From the NCBI GenBank assembly GCA_022818135.1, contig JAFMSR010000015.1, forward strand, positions 34,689,239 to 34,753,238: a stretch of DNA of 64,000 nt. Reading direction: 5' to 3'. The DNA comes from Saxidomus purpurata. Its lineage: Eukaryota > Mollusca > Bivalvia > Venerida > Veneridae. A program made the position numbers and the translations under genes. This document shows, piece by piece, positions 1 to 13,479 of the stretch; the first letter of the stretch is position 1; each line of letters starts with the position of its first letter. The notes under the pieces are model-generated. The model was not told the origin of the DNA and did not search any database. It saw only the letters and a list, made by a program, of their open reading frames with translations.

Positions 1-3000
1 GGAACTTTGGGCTTCAATCACAGCATTAATATTGTTACTACAACATGCATGACCTGCTCAAAACCCTCTATAAATATTACCCTAAGTTGATACCAAATAA
101 AACCAGATCTATGTAAAGAGGACATAACCACTAACAGAAGGACAAATTCAAAATTGACCCAAAGGACAAGTTAAATAGAATCAACAATATTTTTCCTCTT
201 ACCGTAAATAAATGCATTATTACCGTTTATAATTATTGTGGCTAAGAAAGATGCTTAAAATGAAGGCTCTAAAAACATATAAGAAATAACTTTTAGACAG
301 TTATTTATCTTGCCTTATTTGCAGATCAAAATAGGACAATACCTTACAAAATAGGTGCAACGCGCATTATCAATTTTTTTCTTAAGATAGACAAAAGAAG
401 ATTTTATTTGTATTCAAAAGAAATACATATATAATGTTGTTGTACAGAATCTGATACATGTATTCAAGTTATAACTGGTAAAATTCATTTTTGTAAGCAT
501 ATAAAATGTGGTAAAATTCATTTTTGTAAGCATATAAATTGGTGCTAAATGTCTTTCTTAGAATTATGATCATCACCAACTGAATGGTAAGATCACTTTA
601 AACACACACTCCCTTACAGTGTATGGCTTTATACCTGACAAACAATATTCAAATAAATGTGTAACTACGACCAAAACAACCTGTCTGATACAGTAACCAT
701 GTGGTCATTAATAACTAAACCATAAAACTGTATTTCTGTTTAATAGCTCCACATCCTCTAAGCAATGAAGTCACTAACTTAAAAATAGTAATCAACAACA
801 CACTCAACACATCAACAACGAAGTCAACACTTCAATTATGCTTTACACATGCATAACACAAGTATGCTGCAAAACATTTTCACACTGTACAAGTGCTTGA
901 AAAACAATGCAATTAAAAGAGTCTGTCTCACATGTACTAAAATGGAAAGTCATGAATTACAAAGAACTTTTTTGGCATGATATAATACTTCAATGCAATG
1001 GCTGTACATTTAAGTTCTTGCGTACTATTTTACTAATATACTAGATTACTGATTAAAAGCACCAAAATCACAACTCTGTGCAACACAAAACTTGAGATAT
1101 ATGGTAAAAGAGCCTTTTTTATAACCAGTCTGTAATCCCTACCTTCTGATTGGTCAGACTTGATAATGAGCTCAATTGTAGCCAATCAGAAGTCATTTCT
1201 AGCCAATCAAAAAAACTCGCTACTAGCAAAATAAAGAGCTCGCGTCAATCAGAAGCCAGTTGCAGAAGACGCGTGAATGGTCTCGGATATACATCTGAAA
1301 ACCATGGGTTTAATACCATCAAAGCCCATTAAACTGTTAATCTGTAGAGGATATCTGTTAGAACAAGACTTTTCCAAAATATCAAACTTTCCCGTAACTG
1401 AGGTGAAATATATCTTAAGTTAATCCTTAAATATTCATACCTTTTTTAAGTTAAAACATAATCCCTAGAAACTTAACAACACTTGACTATGTTGTTTTCA
1501 GAGTGTTGACAAATGCCTGTAAATGTGTTTTACCCAACCAGTAATACAAACACAAAGCGTTGACACCTCAATGGTTGGCTGAAAGTGATTGTGTTCCTTT
1601 TAACTGTGTCTTCTCAATCACAGATCTTAGACTAATTATAGCTTAAACAATTCTATCATTGTTCAAAAATATTTCAGAGCAAAATAACTTACTTTTATCT
1701 TTATCTTACTGTAGCAAACAAGTAAGTACAAGAGACCTACAGAGGACAAACTTGCCTTCAGTTTAGAAGACACTGACAAAGAAATATTTGTGTCAATCTG
1801 GTGACCATGGCAACAACTTTTTTCAAATAAAGACATTTTGAAGTGTGAAGCCTTGTAAAATCTACATACTGTCTGTGCTTTTGTGGAAACACACTGACCA
1901 ATGTTTTTGACAAATTGTTCCCAATGCTGAAAAATGTTTTGTATTTCCCAACTGAATGTATATTCAAATTCCATGTTAAAATTTAAATGTACAATGTACA
2001 TACTCATTCCAAGTCTACAATTTAAATAACAGTAAAGACAAAATCAGTTGTAAAATGACAAAAACATGTTTCACACCGAGATTAAAGAAGATGGTGAAAA
2101 TTGAAAAACATACCAATAAATGGCATGTGTAGCTAAAATACCAGCTAATAATAATTTAGTACTACAAAGAGAAATGGTGTTTTCCCCGTGGCAACCTGAC
2201 CAATATGGGTCATGATATAAATGTACCAGGCCATGGTAACATTACATATCATGATTCATCACCAACAATAATTTTATGGCATGCATTCTTGTCTGTAGCA
2301 CTAGAAAGAGAGGTCTGACGGTATCAGGGATAGACAGATAAAGATAGATAGAGAATTCATGAGAATGATAAACAGACAATATTACATGGTACAGAAACTT
2401 ACTGCAGTTACACATGGTATATATAGATAAGCCTGTGTGTCAAATATACCTGTTTTTCATCTAAAACTAGTAAGAGTATACGGACTAAAAATATGTTATC
2501 TTCTTATAATGGTTAGGTATTGCTTAACAGACTTTGTACTGAGCAGAATTACTGGCTAAGTAAACAATGCAGACAGACTTAAGTATTTCACACAACCTGT
2601 TTTATATTTGGACAACAGCAGACTGATCTTCAGGTTAGCCCAATAGGGTTCTAGTTATTAAGGACATGTTTCTTTGTAATGTATCTCATGATGAAAAACT
2701 ACTCTTCCAATCTTTCAGAAATTTTGCATTGACAATTTTCACAGAGCTGTTTTGTGTGCTGCTAAAATTAGATATAGACACATGATAGAACTGTAAATTA
2801 CATCATGCTCAACACTTGACTGTTACATACATAACATTTTGCTTTCAATCTGGTAATAGCTTAAGATTAATTCAAACTTTTATATAAATGAAAATGACAC
2901 AGCAACTGATGTTCTTTTGTAAACAGTATTTCTGAATGTCTATATTTTCACAAAAGTATGAGTAGTTATTTAAGCAGTCAATGGTCATGGATACTTTTAA

Positions 3001-3379
3001 AATATAAACAAAAAACAACTATTATAGAAAATTTGAGTGATTTCAGAAGTGTACCAAATAAGAGTTCTCTGAATTTTTGGGTAGCTAAGTAATCAGTATT
3101 TATCCGTAATACAGAATTTCTTGTATTAAGACATCAATACCAAGAAAATGTTTACATAAAATTACACAATTTAGATTATTCACCATAGAAGTATTTAATT
3201 TCTTCATGACTACACAGGTCTTACTACCATTTTCTCAGCTATGGGAACACATAAAACAAAACCTTTTGGTAAAATCTATAACAAGCAATAAAAACTAGAC
3301 ACAGATCTTAGCTATGGCTAATAAACAGGCAATTTTGTCTCCTAGTCCTATAGATCTGCTGTAATAAAGTCATTTACTG
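1..3379. other. gene-free AT-rich interval
   Basis: I see no supported gene here on either strand. The open frames are short (at most 114 codons), AT-driven, and lack recognisable domains or a consistent exon phase. The stretch holds small direct repeats (see 477-541), imperfect gata/gaca microsatellite sequence near 2320-2355, and scattered AATAAA-like words. Part of it may be 3' flank of the minus-strand gene ending at 3833. Confidence 0.5.
477..541. repeat. tandem duplication, 2 x 33 bp
   Basis: A unit starting ggtaaaattcatttttgtaa occurs twice, at 477 and 510, with a period of 33 bp and only terminal differences. This is a simple recent duplication with no coding potential. Confidence 0.85.
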
Positions 3380-3385
3380 TTTATT
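3380..3385 (-). terminator. candidate polyadenylation signal of the 137-aa gene
   Basis: The plus strand reads tttatt, which is AATAAA on the minus strand. It lies about 450 nt downstream of the stop codon at 3833-3835, and I see no closer AATAAA on that strand. The hexamer is common by chance in AT-rich DNA, so the call is weak. Confidence 0.35.
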
Positions 3386-3832
3386 GGTTTAACCTGACAG
3401 GTTATAAACTTCCAACTTTTTCATCAAACCATAACCATGGTTACACTAACAAATTGTTCTACAGAATAAGTACAGAATCAGATGGCAATCCCCTTACAAA
3501 CGTCTCTACCCTTTACTGCTGAACATGCTGATACGCCAAACGTGCTAACGCATTGACTTCCAGTTCTTTTTAATTTGAAGCCGAGAGACGGAAAGTCCGT
3601 TTGAGTCTTTGACTGTCATCATAGCTACCACCGTCTGTTTCATGTTGTATCTAAAACCGTCCAACAACAGAGCTAACAGAAACAAGCCTTTCATGATGAA
3701 TAGACCATCACTGGAATTTTAAAGCTCTTTTTGGGATTCCTCAATACATGCCCTACATCTCCACATGCTCGGGCTATACTGTCAAAAAATTTAGCACTAC
3801 AATATCAATTATCACAGATTATCTTCCTTTGT

Positions 3833-5117
3833 TCAATCGGCCTCGTCCATCTCAGAGTCTTCATAATCACTGTCCTCTTGTTCAACCACCTCAACATTTT
3901 CATTAAACAATTCCCGTCTCAACTCGACAACTCTGGATGCCTAAAATACAAAAATAGATGTATTATCATAGATTTAATGTAAAATGTTTCTTTCATTTTC
4001 AACCTAAAAAGTATTGCTGTACATTCAGCATAAAGTTACTTTATTCTCGGCTTTGCCATGTTGTCATACTGCCCAGTTAATCAATCGGAATATTTGGTCG
4101 CGTTCATTTCTTCATTCAGTAAAAGGTGAAAACCCAGTCTTTACCGTTGACTCATATGCAAGTTTAACTTTATTTCAAACGGAACAAAAAGCTTTTAACA
4201 ACATATAACTGTTATAAATCAAATTTGACAATTAAAAGCTTATGGTAGACCGTCGTCTTCTTTCATTGTTATTTTTGGTTTTTGTACATTTTAAAATTAA
4301 AGATGCATAGAGACCAGCCATGAAAGCAGAGGAATCACCTTTCCCGAATGTAAATAAATTATCAGTAACCAGATGTGCGAATCCGATAATAGTTAACATT
4401 TTTGTTGAATTCGGCAATTTTGACAAAGATAAAGTACCCTTAAATTTTGACATTACCGCACATACTATTTTTAGACTACTTCGGTATCCACAGATTTATC
4501 TTCCTAGGACAACCTCTTTTATGCTGACCACAATGCAAGGGAGCCGAGCTGCTAGTACCAATTTTTAACATATTTACTTAAAATAGTTTGACGCGGCCAG
4601 AGGTCTAACCCACAACCTCCAGCACATGGAAAATGTTGTACACAACTTTCTCTTTTAAAAAAGATTTTGGACCGAGGGTCCTTGCTTGAAGCAGTCATTT
4701 GTGGCTTTCACCCAAGTCCTTCCTTGAAGCAGTCATTTGTGGCTTTCACCTAAAGATCCGGTTGGTTGCATCAGGCAGGGTCTAAATAAATAGAAACATA
4801 AATGGTATTACCTTTTTATTTGCGTATTCGTAATACATGTTCCTCAGGCCTTCAACAACAGCTAATCTCAGACGTAGTTTATAACGAAATACTCGGTGAT
4901 TGTTCTTTTTAGCACAATTGTATCTTTTGTGAATGCTTTCCATTTTTCTGTTGAGCAAATTTATTTGATTACAAGCTTTTCTAAACCTGATTTCCGTCTG
5001 TTGTAGTTCAGTTTTCATGTCCGCAGCACTGTCATTATTTTCTTGAGTTTGTCGAGTATTTGTTGTCGTCGTACTTGTGGAACGTGTTACGCGTCTCTCA
5101 CTGCGCCTCGTCGCCAT
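3833..5117 (-). CDS. unrecognised 137-aa basic/coiled-coil/acidic protein, two exons
   Basis: Exon 1 runs 5117-4812 (102 codons) from ATG at 5117 to a donor AAG|GTAATA. Exon 2 runs 3940-3833 after an acceptor TTTTAG|GCA. It joins in phase 0 and adds 35 codons ending EDSEMDEAD and a TGA stop. The intron is 3941-4811. Residues 1-32 are basic and Ser/Thr-rich (MATRRSERRVTRSTS). Residues 33-115 are predicted helical, with a heptad-like pattern and a conserved-looking stretch (VEGLRNMYYEYANKKA). The C-terminal 20 residues are strongly acidic. There is no signal peptide, membrane segment or zinc ligand set. The charge layout suits a small nuclear or scaffold-binding protein, but that is inference and I cannot name a family. 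The gene model is supported by open frame, exon phase and both splice sites, not by known homology. Confidence 0.72.
4575..4640 (-). repeat. possible SINE remnant
   Basis: On the minus strand this reads as a B-box-like gtgggttagacc preceded by ggaggttg, the arrangement seen in the clearer SINE at 44594-44760. No A box or target duplication is visible, so it is at most a fragment inside the intron of the 137-aa gene. Confidence 0.25.
4680..4752. repeat. tandem duplication, period 38 bp
   Basis: The words ttgaagcagtcatttgtggc start at 4686 and 4724, followed by identical ctttcacc. It is two copies of a 38-bp unit in the intron of the 137-aa gene. Confidence 0.8.
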
Positions 5118-7974
5118 TTTATCCGTTTATTTTCAGCAAATTACTGTAAAAAGTCCGTTTGAAATTATGTATCGCACGATCTCCTATTGTTCACGTTGTT
5201 TAAACACGATTTTGCTCCAGGACAAACTTGATTTCCTCACCGCCTTGGTCATTAATTGACTGGCTTCCCGCTTCAAGCCATTTAGAGTAGTATGCCTCAA
5301 ACAGCACGGGAACCAAATTTGCTATCGCACGTGACTTGGCAGTATGAGGGACACAACGGGGGTGTGAATTGCACCTGTGAAACCGCGAATAGATATGTAA
5401 ATAACATGTCAGACATTTTTCAGTGGCTTTGATAAAAATCTTTTAAGGCTTAATTAAATAAACCTAGCGGCTATCGTGGCCATTTTATGTACTTTACACT
5501 AAATTTACGGCTACAGTTTATGTTTTAAAGGTCCATTACTAAGACCAAATTGAGTTTTCTGGAATTGTAACGGAAATACAGTTTGAAACTGGCTTCTAAA
5601 ACTCTACAATAGCCGTTGAGTATATTTTAAACTGGCAACAATCGCTGCCACGGCAGCGAGTATTTGGGGAGTGGCTATTGTTAAACTCTCTCAACTATGT
5701 ACCTGTCAGTTAAACTCAGTGTTCTACATTAACATGCAATGGAGAAAATGTAAACAAACAGCCGATCACAACAGCAAGCAGACGATTTTAGCTCTTGAGC
5801 TGACATGGGACTTCTTTACGTTTTTTTATAGCATTTTGGAATCAGATGAAATTTATCCACCTCTTGAATCATTTCTTCTCACTTTTTTTTTATTCCATGA
5901 CTTTCATTATATTCTCCCTTTTTAGAAAATTTAAAGATAAATACTACATTTCACACCTAACTCACAGAACAAGGCCTGATTTTGTGTAATTTTCTACAAT
6001 ATAAATACATTGTGGTAAAATGAATATGTCAGCACCCAATTAAGATAGAGTCACAAAATTAATTGGTAATTAAATGCCATCAGCATGCAGGTCTGGTTTG
6101 TGTATTGGACCCAAATTCCAGACATGAAACTGATACATGAGTCAGAAAAAGGAGGGAAATTATCACAGCAGTTCAAAACACAATACAATGTATATGCATG
6201 TAGTTGATGAAGAATAAAGTTTATATTTAAAGCATTGCAGAAACAGACATGTATTGTTTATATCAAAAGAGAATAAAAGAAGCTATTTGTGTTAGTTTTA
6301 ATGCTCTTGACACGGATTTGAAAATTCATAGCGATGATAACACAGGATGATGCAAATTATAGACCATCAAGAAAAAATAAATTGGAGAAATTACTAAAAT
6401 CAAAAGTAAAATCAATCTAAAAGGCTCATTCTTGGATAATAATGGATCATAATATATAATGAGCCAGGATAATACTAACTGACCCTGCAGGTGCGATCCT
6501 TGCAGTGGTTTAGTAAGGATTCTTCGTCTAAGTCACATAAACATTTAAATTTTTTTATACCAACACTGTTTATTGTTTGCCTTATTGTATCTGCATACTC
6601 ATGGGCTCAGTGACTAAGAAATAGACTACCTGAACCTGGAAAAAAAAATTATTATAGAAAATACTGAACTGTACTAAGACAGAAGGGGTTTTTGAAGTAA
6701 AGTACGGAGGAATGGGGGAAGAGCAAACATTTGAACTGCAAGGGAAGTTATGTCCTGCTGTGTACTTTTGCAAGCTTGACATTTACACCAAAATTAGAAA
6801 GTTCAATACTCAATACTCGAAAAACAATTGGCAACTTGAATAGATTTCAGCACAAAAACATATATTTATGATTGTTATCTAGTGACCTTTACTTATATAG
6901 GTCTTGAATAACTTAATGATTCATTTTAATGAAGGATATTCTCATTTTATGGAAATAAACTTTCATCAAGGTTAGTAAACTGTTTCTGTTCTGTAATGCA
7001 TGCCACTGATCTCAAGTGTATAAACACGTGGCTTTGTTTATAAACACAGACTTTATCAGCAATTAGCCACACCTCCCGGGAAATTCAAATCTGAGATCGT
7101 CTGCTTGACAGTTTGATTTTTTTTCTCAAAGTCACTTTTAGAAGTGATATGAAATTAAGATTTTTGGATTAACTGTTTTGAAATGGCACATCTTACCTTT
7201 GTAACAAATTTCAAAGGAAACAGTTCTGTAACTTTGTCAAAATTTAAGAAAAAGGGTCTCTGATCTGAAACATGTTTGAAAATATTGAAAAACCTGCCCC
7301 AGCGCCATCTAGTGGTTTATATAGTCCTGTTGCCCCTTTAAAGTTACATAGCACGTCGACAAACAATTGACATTATATATCATGTTAAGACAAATGTAGC
7401 TATTGATGTTTTCAGAAAAGGTAATATAATGATCTTAGAACTACGCGAAATGGCTCACATAAGTTCCATATTTCTCTGATTAAATTATTTATTTATTTTT
7501 ATTTATTTATTATAAAGCAATACATAGATCACAATTAACATTTTCATAAATAAGCACTATAAAACAATATTAACAATAAAAATAATGTAAATATTTAAAT
7601 GAAAGACTTTATATATAAAGTTTAATTACATAGGTTAAAAATAAGGTGTTCAATTAAGCACTCAAAAACAGGCTATACTTATTTCATGGAAGTAAAATTA
7701 ATTAAAAGCTAGCATAATTTCCAGTATTAACTAAGATAGAGATGTTTCATTTAAAAATTTACAATGCTGTTAAAATGTAAACTTGAATTATAAAAGAATC
7801 TTCAAAATAAAGAAAAAAAAAAAATATATATATATTAAAAATATTGATCTATGTTTGTATGGATAACCCATTAAGCTCGAAAGCTTATTTCCAGTGGGGT
7901 CCAATTGACTATGTTATGGCTTTCAAAGTAGTAGTTTTCCCAATATAAACTAAGGCCTATGGTAAATCGGTTGG
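5118..7974. other. intergenic, no gene seen
   Basis: This contains the presumed promoter and 5' flank of the minus-strand gene that starts at 5117. I see no long open frame, splice-bounded exon or clear mobile element. An imperfect tttatttattt microsatellite sits around 7486-7513 and an A-run/(at)n tract around 7811-7838. Confidence 0.5.
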
Positions 7975-8290
7975 GTCATTTTGAACCGGGGTCATAATTT
8001 GAACCAGCTTCAAAGAGGCCCACATGCCAAATATCTAAGCTCTCTGAGAAGATTTTTAAAAAGTTTTTTCCTTTCCGTTGCCACGGCAACCAGAGTTCCG
8101 TGTGGAATGGAATTATTTGAACACCTTTGATAGAGTTTGATGTAAGAAATATCCCTGCCAAGTTTCACCAATATTGGCCCTGTAGTTTCAGAGGAGATGT
8201 TGCTTGAAGGAAATGAACGAGTGTACGTCGGACGGTGAACGATCCATTATAATAGTTCACCCTGGCACTTTGTGCTAGATGATCGGCACG
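7975..8290 (-). repeat. dispersed repeat A (agctcacc...ccctcttgtt family), partial copy
   Basis: It contains the family's diagnostic words in minus orientation: ccacatgccaaatatctaag, cagagttccgtgtggaatgg, cctgccaagtttcaccaata, and a diverged version of the end (cacccttggcacttt-like text followed by a gtgctagatga palindrome remnant). It is diverged relative to the copies at 17.6-19.2 kb. Confidence 0.75.
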
Positions 8291-8643
8291 ATTTTGAGTA
8301 TATAAAAGAGATGGGTAGATAAATTCCTGACAAGTGTAAGAGGTGATGCCATGATTTTCCTTGACCTATACTAGACCATTGAAATGTCTCAGGAATGCGT
8401 CACATATGCTTGACATTTGATGTCAGATACATCATGATGTAAATATTTCTTTTCTGCCTTATGTGTCACAATTGCCCTAGCACGTTGCTGCCCCGTGAAT
8501 AAAAAGACGTTAAAATACTATTGATACCTCTAACACGCTAGCAGTGAAAAATGGGGGTTTCGCGGGCATTTTGAACCGTCAGAACCGTCTGTGCAAAGAT
8601 GGCAACCATTAAGCGGTTCCAAAAGCGCTCACTGAAGGCCGCC

Positions 8644-9646
8644 AAATACACTTAAGGGAACTTCTAACGCTACCTTTCAATATTTTGGAATATCTCAGAA
8701 ACTGTGCCAGATACCTTAACCAAATTTTCACAACACGTGGACTGTTGCATTTCACCGCTAGTGAACTAATACATTATTTGGTGGTTGCGTAAATACCCAT
8801 TTACCGCACGTGTAATGTACGCTACCCTCGAAATCGAAAGTCGCAAAAATGAACAACGGATTTCACAAGTTTAAAATCAATATTCTAATATGTTATTCCA
8901 TCTCAACATAAACAATAGTATATTCATATAATATTGAAAATAAAATCACAAACTCAAATTCCTTTAAAAACGGCAACAATATCACAAAGCGCAAACCAAA
9001 AAAGCTGCAAAAATTTCATTGACCAACAATTTGAGCCATTTGTTGTATAGATACTCTAGCCATTTTCCTAACTCAAATTTCAACATGTATGAAATGGAGA
9101 TTAAATTATTTATAATAATCTGTGTTCTAAAAAGTGGTAGCGATCATCCACAGGTTTCACATGCAGAATGGTTTAATTTTTGGACAGTTTATGAAGTGTC
9201 ATAACAGCATAAATGGTACCCTTAACCAGAATAATCAGGTGCTCTAATTATTGGTTATTATCTTCCAAGCAACATCGTTTTAGAAAACATGTACAATATT
9301 GTCACCTTATCGTGTGCTCAGTCAATGTAGAATGAAACATTTAAGTCCGAGAAAAAATGAAATGTGCACGCACACAAGGCCCAGTAGCACTGACTTTTAT
9401 ACGTGCATTCCGTCCAATTAACACATTGCGAAAACGGCAAATTTTGCGACTTTCGATTTTGGGGGTTATTATCTTTGAGCGAGTGTAGTTTAATAACTAA
9501 TTGATCGTTTGCAATACAACTTATACAAAATTTGTCTTATATACTATTTATTATTCTTGTGAAATTTCAAGTAAATTATTACAGTAGTTTTCAAAATAAT
9601 GAATAAAGGCTAAAGGTAGCGTTGGAAAGTTCCCTTAAGTGTATTT
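8644..9646. mobile_element. non-autonomous TIR element, about 1.0 kb
   Basis: The left end aaatacacttaagggaactt continues cTAACGCTACCTTT. The right end is the near-perfect reverse complement (aaaggtagcgttggaaagtt continuing to gtattt). A second inverted pair lies inside (tcgaaagtcgcaaaaa near 8836 and ttttgcgactttcga near 9443). There is no transposase-like frame, so it is a MITE or internally deleted DNA transposon. Confidence 0.8.
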
Positions 9647-9908
9647 CCGTCGCTACTCGCCGTGAAATGACTCTACAACTGTTGTTGTGTAAACTATATT
9701 ATGGAATGCGGATTGGGACATGCCACTTGCTAACTGCCCACTTGCTTATTGCAGGTTTGGACATACCATCTGCTATTTCAATGCCACTTGCTTACTTGAA
9801 ACTTCATACTATGATAGAGCACAATGATGGAAAATGCAGTGCTTCAAAACCATAATTCTACCTTATCGTATCTACCGTACAAAGTTGTACGATGGATCAA
9901 ACCGTGCA

Positions 9909-10440
9909 ATTTTTCATATAACACTTTTGTCCAGGACAGAACTCCTAAAGTATTCAAGGGAATTTGCTTAAACTTTAAACACAGACTGAGAACATTGAGA
10001 GGAAGTTCAGTGTACAAGGGCCTCTAGCTTGTCTTATTTTTGAATTATTTCCCTTTATTACTTTTTCTTGTTCGAGCCATAACTCCTTATGTACTGAACC
10101 AAACTGATTCAAATTGCATACACTTACAGTTATCTCTCCTTGTTGAATTTTTCATATAACACTTTTGTCCAGAACATAACTCCAAAAGCATTCAAGGAAA
10201 TTTGTTTAAACTTAAGCAGAGACTGAGGGCATCAAGAGAAAGTGCAGTGTTCAAGGACCGAGCTTGTCCATTTTTTAATTATCTCCCTTTATTACTTTAT
10301 CTTTTCTGGGCCAAAACGCCTGAAGTACTGAACTAAATTGATTTAAATTGCATACAGCCAGAGGCCATTAAGATGCAGTGTGGTGTCCAAGAACCATAAT
10401 TCAAACTTACTCTGACTTGAGTGACCTCCCTTTTTTAATA
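9909..10440. repeat. tandem-like repeat, period about 238 bp
   Basis: The words atttttcatataacactttt start at 9909 and 10147. Both are followed by matching text (tgtccag.acataactcc, ttcaagg, agagactgag, cagtgt.caagg). A third, weaker partial copy follows toward 10400. No coding potential was seen. The short plus-strand frame over the first unit is a by-product. Confidence 0.65.
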
Positions 10441-10924
10441 TTTGCATGTGTTTGTGCAAAGCATACAATTTCAGAATCTTAAGAGTAGAAGTGCAGGTGT
10501 ATAGCCCTCAAAACATTATAATTACATGTACTAATATTTCATTAAATTAGAACCTATACAATATCCATTCCTCTCGCCTCAAAGTTCTTGGTCATAGTGA
10601 GAGCTCGGCGGGCGGCTGGCCATGCCTCTGGTTAAAATATTCCTAAAATTTTCCTGAAAATAAGAACTGCACTCCTCTCGCTTTACTCTTTCAAAACAAG
10701 AGAACTTTCTGTTGCCACTACATTTAAAACAATGAAAAACAACAAAAACAAACATGTTGAATCAATTTTTATTTTTCTTATATCAAAATACCAACTTTAT
10801 AATATTCATTACTAATAAATATCACCATCAAACATTGTTCCTTTAGGTGTGTATCAAAATATGAAAGAGCATTACCATTTAAGAACTTTGTGTTGAAAAC
10901 TAACAAGTGCTTGGTAAAAAAAAA

Positions 10925-12310
10925 TAACAAGAGGGCCATGATGGCCCTATATCACTCACCTGTGTACCAGTGCACTTACCTAAGGAAGTCACTTGTTGCT
11001 AAATGGAGTCAGCAGTTGCTAAGGAAGTCAATGGTTGCTAAGTAAGTCACTTTTTCCTAGCGGAAGTCAGTGGTTGCTAAGGAAGTCACTTGTAACAAGG
11101 GCAAGTCAGTAGTTGCTTGGCAACTGGCTGGTTGCTATAGGAACTCATTGGCATCAAATTCTTTATACCGTCAAGGGACCTCCTGTGGGCATGGTCAATT
11201 TTGACCCCAGGGGCATGATTTGAACAATTTTGGTAGACATATCAAATACCTAAGCTCTAGGCCTTGTGGTTTTGAAGAAAAAGATTTTTAAAGTTTATCT
11301 TATATACCAAGTGACCCTATCGCTATTTGGCATACATGTAGTAATTCTTGGAAGCAAGGTTTATCCTGTAACTCTCTATACAATTTTGACCCCAGGAGCA
11401 TGATTTGAACAAACTTGCCTGAGGTTCACTAGACAATGATACATATATATCTAAGCTCTAGGCCTTGTGGTTTCTGAGAAGAAGAATTTTACAGATGTTC
11501 CTGTACAAGTCTATATGAAAGTCAGTGAACCCCTGGGTGTGGTCAAATTTGACCCCATTGGCAAGACAATGTTACACACCAAATATCAAGCTCTAGACCT
11601 TGTGGTTTTAGAAAAAAAGATTTTTGAACATTTTCAATGTCTATGTAAAAGAAGTGACCTCCTGGGTGAGGCCTATATTGACCCCAGCAGCAAGATTTGA
11701 ACAAAATTGATAGAGGTCCACTAAAAATGCTGTATATACTACATATCTAAGCTCTATCCCTTGTAGTTTTGGAGATTTAAAAACTTTTCCTATAGAAACC
11801 TATGCAAATTCTAGTGACTTCCCGGGCAGGGTTACTTTCGACCCGGTGGTCATGATTTGAACAATCTTGGTAGAGGTCCACTAGGAAATGCTACAAGCGA
11901 ATATATAAGACTTAAGCCTTGCAGTTTCAGGGAAGATTTCTAAAGATTTTCCGATAGAAACCTTTGCAAAATCAAGTGACTCCCCAACTGGGGTCAATTT
12001 TGAACTGGGGGGTCATGATTTGGAAAATCTTGGTACAGGTCGCTAGGCAATGTTACATGCTTAATATCTAAGCTTGAGGCCTTGTGTTTCAAAGAAGAAT
12101 ATTTTTTTAAGTTTTTCATATTTCTTGCCATACATTCTACCCATCAGAGTTCTGCATGAAGGAAAGTCTTTGCACATCTTTGATAGAGCTTCATGCAAGG
12201 AATATCCCTGTCATGTTTCATCAACTTTGACCAAGTGGTTTCAGAGATGTCTTTTGAAGCAAACTAGATGCCCACGTGCAACATGTCGAGCCCGCCATAT
12301 GTCAAAGGGC
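10925..12310 (-). repeat. dispersed repeat A, long multi-unit copy
   Basis: It starts with aacaagagggccatgatggc, the reverse complement of the family's 3' end. It contains about six degenerate tandem units, each carrying gaccccagggg(c)atgattt, ggtccactag, and ctaagctctaggccttgtgg. It ends with the gcaaccagagttctgcatgg-type segment. This is the same family as 17.6-19.2 kb but older. Confidence 0.8.
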
Positions 12311-12489
12311 TAACTCCTTACCAAGTAGAGATGGGTCAAAATACAGCCTAAATATTGGATGTAGCATGCATGTTGTACCACAGAAAAGTGGCTTCTCGAT
12401 TTGAGGTCTCTACCGCCAGTAAATAAATAGTTATCAATACAAGCCTATTTATAACCTAACTCCAAAGGGAAGTAATTTTAAAAACAAGG

Positions 12490-12900
12490 GTATGCCCATT
12501 GTGGTGAATCATTTAGGTACAAAGTAACATCAAAATCCCTCCATGCATGAAGAAGAAAGTTTTTCCAGACAAAGATATTCTTGACTTTGAACTTTAACCT
12601 CTAGTCTAACCTTAGACCTAGGGACCCTGGTTCATGCACATGCCATCCTCCGTCTCATGATGGTGAACATTTTTGCCAAGTTAAATTAAAATCCCTCCAT
12701 GCATGAAAAAGACATGCCCCTGGACAAAGTCATTCTTGAATTTGACCTTTAACATCCAAGTGTGACCTTGACCTTAGACCTAGGGACCTGGTTCTAGCGC
12801 ATGACACTCCGTCTCATGATGTTGACCTTGTGTTTTGCCAAGTAACATTTCAAAATCTTTCCTATGCATAACAAAAGATATGGTCCAGGGACAAAATCTG
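12490..12900 (-). repeat. dispersed repeat B (TGACCTTGACCT family), two degenerate units
   Basis: The segment aaatccctccatgcatgaa occurs at about 12532 and 12689, followed by ttgacctttaac, gtgaccttgaccttagacct, and gtctcatgatg. The opposite-strand version is at 47390-47935. It has no coding content. Confidence 0.7.
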
Positions 12901-13479
12901 ACCGGGGGCATATTACAACCTTGGAACCGCCAAACAGTGCTACATACCTATATCAAGTCACTAGGCCTGGGTCTCGACAATTATTGACAGATGTCCAGAC
13001 AATCATCGATCCAAAATAGCCCACCCTAGCACTTTTTGCCAATGAGCTAATAAAAATTATTTGTACCCTCTACCTGCCGTATTATTTTCTGCATTGTCTT
13101 CAGAAAACAAATATTTTAATTAGGCCATGATATACATACAAACAAGATGGCCAATTTGAACAATCTTGGCCCAAGATCCTCGCTCACCTGACTACTATTG
13201 GCCTTATGTTACAAGGGTTCATGATTCTAACCTAATTCCATAGAGTTCTGCACTAATAACGCTAAGTAACATTCCAAATATCTATTCTCTGCCTGTCGCT
13301 TCTTGTTTTTTTAAGTTTTCCCTATATAAGCCTATGTGAAATCAAGTCACCCCCCAGTTTTTGCCAGGTGAGCTAAAAAATATAACTGGAAATGCATAAA
13401 TAGGCTTGGTATCAATCAATCCAGTGAAGTAACACTGATTTCCAGACAGCGGTTGCTGAGAAATAGCAAGGACAAAACT

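Noticed and set aside
1663..2007. 114-codon minus-strand frame
   Set aside because: Composition is typical of AT-rich noncoding DNA, with an overlapping second frame and no motif or neighbouring exon.
5671..5925. 84-codon plus-strand frame
   Set aside because: It has a weak start, Phe-rich T-run translation at its end, and no homology or splice context.
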